This document shows, in pieces, positions 7,509 through 12,790 of a stretch of DNA of 12,790 nucleotides. How positions within the stretch are numbered: the first letter of the stretch is position 1; the number at the start of each line of letters is the position of its first letter. Origin of the DNA: Dehalococcoidia bacterium (GTDB lineage: Bacteria; Chloroflexota; Dehalococcoidia; SZUA-161; SpSt-899); assembly GCA_023271515.1 (NCBI GenBank), contig JALPXQ010000035.1, positions 1-12,790 on the forward strand. The letters are read 5' to 3'. The translations under genes were made by a program, and so were the position numbers. The notes beneath the pieces are model-generated. The model was not told the DNA's origin and searched no databases. It saw only the letters and a program-made list of their open reading frames with translations.

Positions 7509-7621
7509 CAGAGGGAAAAGATTCCCACTATCTTTGCACTTTATATCTAGCAGTAACCCGCTGAGAGGGGCAAAACCGTATCTGGCTGAGGGAAAAGTGC
7601 AAACATAGTGGATTCCCTCTG
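7509..7621. repeat. 113-nt element with long inverted arms (MITE-like or structured RNA)
   Basis: The left arm (7509-7542) and right arm (7594-7621) are inverted copies: starting from CAGAGGGAA, through CCACTAT, to TTTGCACTTT, 26 of 28 bases of the right arm match, with a six-base insertion in the left arm. That insertion lets GGGAA (7513-7517) pair locally with TTCCC (7522-7526). The loop is 51 bases. The size and terminal arms suit a non-autonomous mobile element; a folded untranslated RNA is the alternative. Confidence 0.65.
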
Positions 7622-7688
7622 TCCTCAAAATTTTTCCTGTAATTTTCTCGAAAAAATCTCACGAATAGGCGGTTACCCTGAGTTTAAG

Positions 7689-9173
7689 CTATCCCCCTGC
7701 CTTCCGCAGAAAGAAATCCGGTCGGGACGGATCCCATCTACCCACCAGCCGGTCGTAGGCCGGATGGGGAAAGGTCTTCTTGAACATGCGATAGTAGTAC
7801 AGTTCCTCCACCGAAGATAGCCTCGGATTACCCTCTATACTATTGTGTTGCGCAAGCTCGTCTTCAGAGATATGCCTTTCCGCCTGTGCACGCATGATCC
7901 AGGCCACACCGGAACCCTGAGCAAAGAACCGTTTTGTCTGATAGATGATATGGTCGGGTAGGCAACCCTCAAACGCCTGGCGCAGAATCCACTTCCCAAC
8001 CTGTTCCGGACCGTGAATCTTACAGTCCAGCGGGATCTTCATGCAGAAATCGATAACCCTTGCATCGAGGAAAGGCGTGCGGCTCTCCATAGAATTTGCG
8101 GCGTTCAATCTATCCAGCCTTTGCAGCGCCGTGTTGTGCGCAACATTAATGAGCTGATCGACTATACTGCCGACCTCCTCTTTGTTCTTTCCCTGCCTGA
8201 ACTGACCGTCATACCCGGCAAAGAACTCGTCCGCTCCCTCTCCGGTGAGAACGCACCGGGTATGCCGACGGACGAACCGCCCGGCCAGGAAATTGGCGAT
8301 TGCACCGTGCACGCAGCTTTCCTCGTACATCTCCTGGTGATGGATCGCCAGAGGCAGTATCTCACTGATCTCCCTTTCACCGAACATCAACACCTGATGC
8401 TTGATGCCCAGGTAGGCAGTTACATCTTTGGCCAGCGGGAGGTCTTCTCCTCCATCCATGCTCACCGTAAAGCATTCAATATCCGGCTTTATCTGATGCG
8501 CCATATAGGTGATCAGGCTGCTGTCCAGTCCTCCACTCAGGAGAATCCCCCCCACAGCGTTGTCTTTCATCCTCTTCTCAACTGCCTCTATCATGAGTTG
8601 CTTTACTACTTTCCTGGCCTGCTCATAGTCCTCGAATTCAGGGGTCTCGACAGCCTGGCAGGCATACCTCTGGAAGCCGAGTTCCCGGGAGTAGATATAC
8701 CCAGGAGGGAACTCCTTGACATCATCAGCGATACCCACCAGGGCCTTCGCCTCAGAGGCAAAGACCAGGCTTCCGGCGTCGTTATGCCCATAATAAAGGG
8801 GCTTTACGCCAACATGATCTCGGGCCAGTATCATCTTGCCCTCATCCGATATGGCACAGGCAAAATCGCCATAGATTCTACCGGCAAACTGAGTGCCATA
8901 CCTGTCGTAGAGAGACAGGATGGCCTCAGCGTCGGTCATATTTCCCTTCTCCGGATTGTAAACACGCCCGTCCAGAACGACCGCTCTGCGGCCATCGAAC
9001 GCATGGTGTGAACCATCCTTACAACCCGCCCCCACATTCAACTCACAGCATCCCACATTTACTCCTTGCTCCCGGTTTATCCAGGTCCCGTCCGGACCCC
9101 TGTACTTGATCGTCTCAAGCATGCCTCCCAACTCAGCACCGTCAACGCCTTGAATTCCTGCAATTCCCGCCAC
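7689..9173 (-). CDS. Asparagine synthetase-like protein with inactive glutaminase domain
   Basis: A 494-residue AsnB-family protein. The C-terminal ATP-pyrophosphatase half looks intact: SGGLDSS (213-219) binds ATP pyrophosphate, with GEGADEFFAGY (311-321) and ESRTPFLD (363-370). This half activates a carboxylate as an acyl-AMP. The N-terminal glutaminase half keeps its shape (YRGPDG, ARDHVGVKPLYYG) but lacks catalysis. The protein begins MAGIAGI where active enzymes have MCGI, so the nucleophilic cysteine is alanine (GCG codon). By comparison with E. coli AsnB, Arg49 becomes Glu44 and the NGE glutamine-binding triad becomes DGR (68-70); only Asp98 is kept (Asp81). It therefore probably uses ammonia or another free amine. 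Start GTG 9173 follows AAAGGAGAG. It lies 36 bases after a corrinoid protein gene, as the last gene of the methyltransferase cluster. The true product is unknown. Confidence 0.88.
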   Translation of the reverse strand: MAGIAGIQGVDGAELGGMLETIKYRGPDGTWINREQGVNVGCCELNVGAGCKDGSHHAFDGRRAVVLDGRVYNPEKGNMTDAEAILSLYDRYGTQFAGRIYGDFACAISDEGKMILARDHVGVKPLYYGHNDAGSLVFASEAKALVGIADDVKEFPPGYIYSRELGFQRYACQAVETPEFEDYEQARKVVKQLMIEAVEKRMKDNAVGGILLSGGLDSSLITYMAHQIKPDIECFTVSMDGGEDLPLAKDVTAYLGIKHQVLMFGEREISEILPLAIHHQEMYEESCVHGAIANFLAGRFVRRHTRCVLTGEGADEFFAGYDGQFRQGKNKEEVGSIVDQLINVAHNTALQRLDRLNAANSMESRTPFLDARVIDFCMKIPLDCKIHGPEQVGKWILRQAFEGCLPDHIIYQTKRFFAQGSGVAWIMRAQAERHISEDELAQHNSIEGNPRLSSVEELYYYRMFKKTFPHPAYDRLVGRWDPSRPDFFLRKAGG

Positions 9174-9209
9174 TGTTACTCTCCTTTCAGCAATATCGTA
9201 TTACTTGGG

Positions 9210-9899
9210 CTACGTTCTCGCTGCCTGGAAGGCATCGAGCTTCTTAATGGCCTGAAAACCGTCCTCGCAGTAGGCATCGGCTCCTATTTCATCGGCATAC
9301 TCATCAGAGACTGCCGTGCCGCCAATGAGGACTTTCACCTTATCTCTGAGACCGTTCTCTTTCAGCGCCTCGATTATCTCTCCCATAACTACCCTCGTAG
9401 TAGTTAGGAGAGCAGAAAGCCCGAGATAGTCGGGTTTGCCTTCTCTGACTGCCTCTACAATCTTCTCCGTGGCCACATCTATCCCGAGGTCGTTCACCTC
9501 ATATCCGGCGCCCTTAAGCAGGATAGCGACGATATTCTTGCCGATATCATGAATATCCCCTTTTACCGTGACTATCATGAATTTCCCCCTCGTTTCCACG
9601 TTCGAGGCCTCGAGATGCGGCTTCAGAATATCCATGGCCCTGCCCACTGCTTCGGCAGAGGCCAACATGTCCGGGATGAAGTATTTCTTTGCGGCAAATT
9701 TCTCGCCCACAATCTGCATTCCGGCAGTCAGACCGTGCATGATTATCTCATCCGCAGGGATACCCTTCTCAATCGCCGACTGCGTAAGCTCCAGGACACC
9801 GGGGGTCCCGTCCAGACTCTCATCCACCCCCTCATCCTCAATGGTCTTCCTCCCCTGAATAACGTTCTCCTTCAGCAGGGCAATGATCTCTTCACTCAT
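9210..9899 (-). CDS. MttC-type corrinoid (methyl-carrier) protein, downstream copy
   Basis: A 229-residue two-domain corrinoid protein. The N-terminal helical cap (about residues 1-95) contains MLASAEAVGRAM. The C-terminal Rossmann-like B12 domain has the base-off ligand motif GDIHDIGKN, with His117 as lower axial ligand, plus GLSALLTTT (about 161-169) and GGTAVSDEYA (about 192). It carries the methyl group from a substrate methyltransferase, here most likely the MttB-like protein encoded immediately upstream, to a pterin methyltransferase. Residues align without gaps with the second corrinoid protein at 11694-12389, with more than half identical. Start choice is between GTG 9902 and ATG 9899; GGAAGG upstream serves either. 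The gap from the mttB-like stop is about 25 bases, so the two genes are co-transcribed. Confidence 0.93.
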   Translation of the reverse strand: MSEEIIALLKENVIQGRKTIEDEGVDESLDGTPGVLELTQSAIEKGIPADEIIMHGLTAGMQIVGEKFAAKKYFIPDMLASAEAVGRAMDILKPHLEASNVETRGKFMIVTVKGDIHDIGKNIVAILLKGAGYEVNDLGIDVATEKIVEAVREGKPDYLGLSALLTTTRVVMGEIIEALKENGLRDKVKVLIGGTAVSDEYADEIGADAYCEDGFQAIKKLDAFQAART

Positions 9900-9924
9900 C
9901 ACATCATCCTTCCGTTTTGTATTC

Positions 9925-11469
9925 TCAGCCTTCAGTCTTTAGCCCATCAACCTGACGCCTCAGAAGTCCGGGAATCTCCTCGAATATCCTGGCAGTGGTC
10001 GCCCGGTCTATATGATCAACAGGCTTGGCAAGAAGCTCCTGCATTCTCTTGTGAGCCAGGGCGAACACATTGTCTCCTTCTCCATCTCCCTCAAAGGGAT
10101 AAGGGGGTGATATCTGCCGGCTGCGCATCGCCCTGCGAATGTAGCTGATATAGAGCTTCTGTGGCGTCGCCATGACCTCTCTTATCTGCTTCAATGACTC
10201 GGCGATCTCCGTCTCGTCGATCCGTGCCGGCCTGAGGAAGAACTTGATCATCTGGAAGTGGGCGTCGTCCAGGACGGCCTGGGTCAGACAGAACACGGAG
10301 TTGCACTCGAGGAGACCGTAGGCACAGTGCAGGTACTGCGGCCCGCTCAGAGTGACCAGTATATCGGAGAACAACCTCTCTACTGATGACTGCGTTCCCG
10401 GCGTCCTGGGATCGCAGACACCGGAGGTGGAGTAGTTAGGTATCTTGTAGTACCGTGCCATTTGCGAGCAGTCGACGTTGTACTGGCTGGTTTCAACGGC
10501 GCCGTAAGAATCGTCAAGGTTATCCATCCGCGCTCTTACGGGGACGCTTCCGTAGAGTACCGGGGTGCCCTTATTGACCAGTTGGCCCAACGTTATGCCG
10601 GCCAGGATCTCGGCATTTATCTGAGCCATAATGCCTGCTTCCTTCATAGGGGCAGTGGTTCCAGCCTGCGGTGAGGAGGAGACTACTACGGGCAATCCTC
10701 GCTTGCACACCTCTATAAAGGTGTCCGTAGTGTCCTCGACGAATTGGAGAGGGCTCTTGACCAGACAGGTGATGAAGGAAATGATGGGATTTTGCTTAAG
10801 TTCCTCTTCACCACCGGCTATTATCCTCGCCATATTCACCACGTTGTCCAGTTGGCTCAGGCTGGTCAGCCCCGACATAACGTGCTTGGTGGTGTTATTG
10901 AGGGAGGCGAAGAATTTATTGACATCCTTGTTATCTTCGGTGATGTCTTTGTCCTGGATATTTACGGTGCGGATGTAGCCATCCAGGGTCTCCAGATGCT
11001 CACAGACGTGTGCCGACTGGCAGAGGTCGGCAACCGTCCCACGCCGCGGACGAAATTCGGGCACCTGGATCTCGATTTTAGGATCCGACTTCTTCACATA
11101 GGTTGGGAATTCAACGTCCAGCCAGATATTGGTTTCGGAGCCGGTAACAAAATATACTCTGGGCTCTTCGCCATTCAATATCAAGGCATTGTCCGGGTTC
11201 CTGGCACCCAACTTCACGATCCTGGGTGCGCTGTCGAGAGCATGGAGAACGAGTTTCTCTGGAATTTTCACCAACCACGTTGGATGATCGCCGGAGGAGA
11301 CCGGTGTAACCTCTGCCCCATTGCTGGCGAATATCTCTGCCGCCCGGCGATTAAAAGAAATCAACCCAGGGTCGGTCAATATCTGCATCGAGGCATGATG
11401 AATCTGCCGGACCTGCTCCTTGGTCATTCTCTCATAGGGGTTATGAACTAAGATTCCTTCTCTAGGCAA
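9925..11469 (-). CDS. MttB-family (non-pyrrolysine) methylamine:corrinoid methyltransferase
   Basis: A 514-residue member of the trimethylamine methyltransferase superfamily (COG5598/MttB). Such enzymes move a methyl group from a tertiary or quaternary amine to a cognate corrinoid protein. Visible family segments are HNPYERMTKEQVRQIHHAS at the N-terminus, VVSSSPQAGTTAPM in the middle, and CSQMARYYKIPNYSTSG followed by QSSVERL and a HCAYGLLECNS segment near residue 400. The frame has no internal amber codon, so it lacks the pyrrolysine of archaeal MttB and belongs with the MtgB/MtpB-like enzymes acting on betaines and related compounds. The exact substrate is not predictable. I chose TTG 11469 because AGGAGG lies six bases before it; the longer frame from 11574 would begin inside a non-coding palindromic repeat. 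A corrinoid gene lies on each side. Confidence 0.92.
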   Translation of the reverse strand: MPREGILVHNPYERMTKEQVRQIHHASMQILTDPGLISFNRRAAEIFASNGAEVTPVSSGDHPTWLVKIPEKLVLHALDSAPRIVKLGARNPDNALILNGEEPRVYFVTGSETNIWLDVEFPTYVKKSDPKIEIQVPEFRPRRGTVADLCQSAHVCEHLETLDGYIRTVNIQDKDITEDNKDVNKFFASLNNTTKHVMSGLTSLSQLDNVVNMARIIAGGEEELKQNPIISFITCLVKSPLQFVEDTTDTFIEVCKRGLPVVVSSSPQAGTTAPMKEAGIMAQINAEILAGITLGQLVNKGTPVLYGSVPVRARMDNLDDSYGAVETSQYNVDCSQMARYYKIPNYSTSGVCDPRTPGTQSSVERLFSDILVTLSGPQYLHCAYGLLECNSVFCLTQAVLDDAHFQMIKFFLRPARIDETEIAESLKQIREVMATPQKLYISYIRRAMRSRQISPPYPFEGDGEGDNVFALAHKRMQELLAKPVDHIDRATTARIFEEIPGLLRRQVDGLKTEG

Positions 11470-11529
11470 TCTTCTCCTCCTAACCTGGACGAGCCAGAAC
11501 CAACAGGTTTGCAATGGCCTGGTATTTAT

Positions 11530-11609
11530 TTCACCGCGGAGCACACAGAGGACGCAGAGAAGATAAATTATCAAGAAATCTCAGCGATCTCGGCGGTCTC
11601 GGCGGTGAA
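11530..11609. repeat. REP-like palindromic intergenic repeat
   Basis: Arms 11530-11560 (begins TTCACCGC) and 11579-11609 (ends GCGGTGAA) are inverted copies at 23 of 31 positions around an 18-base AT-rich centre. The arms are built from GAG/CGC-rich units (CAGAGGACGCAGAGA; CTCAGCGATCTCGGCGG), a style common in dispersed intergenic repeats of environmental bacteria. Translated on the minus strand it gives the false LCVLCVLRGEI extension of the mttB-like frame. Confidence 0.72.
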
Positions 11610-11658
11610 TCGTTATTCTTTTGCCATTTTGCGCAAGACTTCAGTTTTTAGAGCCTGA

Positions 11659-11688
11659 AAGGGCCAAAAGGGGTGCGGTGTGGCCCTT
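11659..11688 (-). promoter_or_regulatory. Hairpin just after upstream corrinoid gene
   Basis: AAGGGCCA (11659-11666) and TGGCCCTT (11681-11688) form a perfect 8-bp stem with a 14-base loop, six bases past the stop of the corrinoid gene at 11694. No T-run follows in the reading direction, so a classical intrinsic terminator is unlikely. It could stabilise the upstream message or reduce read-through into mttB. Confidence 0.45.
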
Positions 11689-11693
11689 ATCCT

Positions 11694-12389
11694 TCAGCCT
11701 TTTGCCTTATCAGAAGCCAGGGATTCCACCGCTCTCACCGCATCAAACCCATCCGCTCCATAGCCATCAGCACCTATGCTCCTGGCAAATTCCTCTGAGA
11801 CCGGCGCTCCGCCGACGATGACCTTCACCTGGTCCCTGATTCCACTATCCGTAAGGGCCTGGATAACGTCCTTCATCTGCATCATGGTACTGGTGAGCAA
11901 AGCAGATAGACCCAGGTATTGAGGGCGCTCTTCCTTGACAGCATCCACAATAGTCTGGGGATCGATGTCGTTTCCCAGGTCCTTGACCGCATAACCGGCT
12001 CCTCGAAGTAGTATCGAAACGATGTTCTTCCCGATATCATGGAGGTCGCCTTTGACCGTGGCCATGATTATCTTGCCCTTCGCCTCAATACCGTTCTCGG
12101 CAAGGTGGGGTTCCAGTATCTCCATAGCTGCCCCCACCGCTTCCGCGGAGGCCAGCATGTCCGGGATATAATATTCCTCGGCCTCAAATTTCTGCCCCAC
12201 CGTCTCCATACCTTCAGTGAGGCCTGTTTTAATAATGTCCGAAAGGCCGATGCCCTGCTCGATGGCCTCCCCGATTAATTCGGTCACCCCGGGCTTGCCT
12301 GCCATCCCCTCCTCCAGGCCTTCATCATCCTGGGTAACCCTGCCTTGAATGACGTTTTCTTTAATCAAGTCAATTATGTCTTCTGTCAT
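11694..12389 (-). CDS. MttC-type corrinoid (methyl-carrier) protein, upstream copy
   Basis: A 231-residue corrinoid protein with a helical cap (KENVIQGR, MLASAEAVGAAM) and a B12-binding domain showing GDLHDIGKN (His117 axial ligand), GLSALLTST and GGAPVSEEFA. ATG 12389 is preferred over TTG 12395 because AGGAG lies six bases before it. It follows the partial pterin methyltransferase gene with about 18 bases between, so the two are likely translated from one message. It shares the length and all cofactor motifs of the other copy (9210-9899) but differs over its surface, including the 95-105 and 170-185 regions. This suggests partners or substrates that differ rather than a recent gene copy. 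Confidence 0.93.
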   Translation of the reverse strand: MTEDIIDLIKENVIQGRVTQDDEGLEEGMAGKPGVTELIGEAIEQGIGLSDIIKTGLTEGMETVGQKFEAEEYYIPDMLASAEAVGAAMEILEPHLAENGIEAKGKIIMATVKGDLHDIGKNIVSILLRGAGYAVKDLGNDIDPQTIVDAVKEERPQYLGLSALLTSTMMQMKDVIQALTDSGIRDQVKVIVGGAPVSEEFARSIGADGYGADGFDAVRAVESLASDKAKG

Positions 12390-12407
12390 ACTCAACTCCT
12401 ATATGCG

Positions 12408-12790
12408 CTAGTCAACCAGCATTCCCTTCCGGTGAGCCCGAATGTATCCTCTACGCGAAGGGTCCTTACCCGTAAGCATCTCGGCCACCTTAACAAAGGT
12501 CATCATCTTGGCATCCAGCGGATCCAGGATCACCGCATCGAGCCCGGCATAGGCTGCCATCAACAGGAAAGCTCTGTTTATCAGCTTTCTCCGGGGCAGT
12601 CCAAAGGAAATATTGCTCAGCCCCATCACTGTCATGGCCTCCGGATAGCGGGACTTAATCGCCTCGATCGTCTTCAGGGTGACCATCCCCTGGCCCGCAT
12701 CCACCGAAATCGGAAGCACCAGGGGATCGAAGAGAACCTGCCCCTCCCCCAGCCCCAGCCTGGTCAGATGTGCCATTATCTGCCCACAAG
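12408..12790 (-). CDS. Methyltetrahydrofolate/corrinoid methyltransferase (AcsE/MtgA-like), 5' end outside window
   Basis: The C-terminal ~127 residues of a pterin-binding (DHPS-fold) methyltransferase. Visible family segments are VLFDPLVLPISVD, TVMGLSNISFGLP (the Asn helps hold the pterin), INRAFLLMAAYAGLDA and ILDPLDAKMM. These enzymes exchange a methyl group between a corrinoid protein and tetrahydrofolate, as AcsE does in the Wood-Ljungdahl pathway and MtgA in glycine betaine demethylation. The frame is open to the window edge (CGQI before the internal Met at 12776), so the real start lies to the right. As first visible gene of the leftward cluster it supplies the pterin step for the MttB/MttC proteins downstream. 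Confidence 0.9.
   Translation of the reverse strand, partial: CGQIMAHLTRLGLGEGQVLFDPLVLPISVDAGQGMVTLKTIEAIKSRYPEAMTVMGLSNISFGLPRRKLINRAFLLMAAYAGLDAVILDPLDAKMMTFVKVAEMLTGKDPSRRGYIRAHRKGMLVD

Larger units (their letters stand above)
7390..7688. other. Non-coding, stem-loop-rich intergenic region
   Basis: About 300 bases between the transporter run and the asparagine-synthetase-like gene (373 between the two genes) with no supported gene. Instead it holds three adjacent hairpins and one long imperfect inverted repeat, listed separately. An AT-rich tract (aaaattttt and gaaaaaatct, about 7625-7660) follows the last arm. It may hold the promoter of the transporter run or the end of the methyltransferase transcript, but I could not identify a clear promoter pair. 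Confidence 0.6.

Noticed and set aside
7419..7621. CRISPR array
   Set aside because: The repeated elements are different hairpins, not equal direct repeats with regular unique spacers, and no cas genes are nearby.
7316..7688. Cobalamin riboswitch controlling transport or corrinoid genes
   Set aside because: No B12-box-like conserved segment was recognised in this gap or upstream of the corrinoid genes; the hairpins do not match that architecture.
8013..9011. 332-codon open frame on the plus strand
   Set aside because: Lies entirely opposite the asparagine-synthetase-like gene, which has clear family motifs; the plus-strand translation shows no recognisable domain.
10744..11451. 235-codon open frame on the plus strand
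   Set aside because: Antisense shadow of the mttB-like gene, with no family motif or credible ribosome site.
9925..11469. Possible pyrrolysine (amber) codon in the MttB homologue
   Set aside because: The frame runs uninterrupted from 11469 to its stop with no internal TAG.

Overview
The window looks like the chromosome of an anaerobic bacterium that handles one-carbon units through corrinoid methyl transfer. Genes carry strong Shine-Dalgarno sequences with frequent GTG and TTG starts. The content (HdrC/HdrB-like remnants, a Pyl-free MttB-family methyltransferase, two MttC-type corrinoid proteins, a methyl-tetrahydrofolate-type transferase) fits groups such as Chloroflexota (Dehalococcoidia-like) or Desulfobacterota. 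The sequence alone does not decide which.

Left end (1-2155, plus strand) is a decaying zone. A DDE-type transposase gene broken by two frameshifts (146-1464) is followed by hdrC with one frameshift (1518-1920) and the first ~70 codons of hdrB with a frameshift and a stop (1942-2154). hdrB homology ends where the next segment begins.

Middle (2157-7389, minus strand) carries five transport genes in what look like two exporters: a MacB/LolD-type ATPase with two tandem FtsX-like permeases (7315 down to 4144), then a second ATPase with an ABC-2 membrane protein (3936 down to 2220). A pair of 29-nt imperfect inverted repeats (2157-2185 and 7361-7389) brackets exactly these five genes. The two permeases arose by a tandem duplication that carried along the tail of the ATPase gene, and their 3' parts remain almost identical.

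7390-7688 is a non-coding stretch packed with stem-loops: three back-to-back hairpins and a 113-nt element with long inverted arms.

Right part (7689-12790, minus strand) is a methyl-transfer gene cluster read leftward: a partial pterin-dependent methyltransferase, corrinoid protein, MttB-family methyltransferase, a second corrinoid protein, and an asparagine-synthetase-like protein. The likely scheme is that MttB demethylates a methylated amine onto a corrinoid protein and the pterin enzyme moves the methyl to tetrahydrofolate. The last gene is the most unusual item: it keeps the ATP-pyrophosphatase motifs of asparagine synthetase but has lost the catalytic cysteine and most glutamine-site residues, so it probably joins a free amine or ammonia to a carboxylate. 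Its position next to an amine-methyl transfer system makes that worth testing. A dispersed-type palindromic repeat sits upstream of mttB and creates a false N-terminal extension of that gene.
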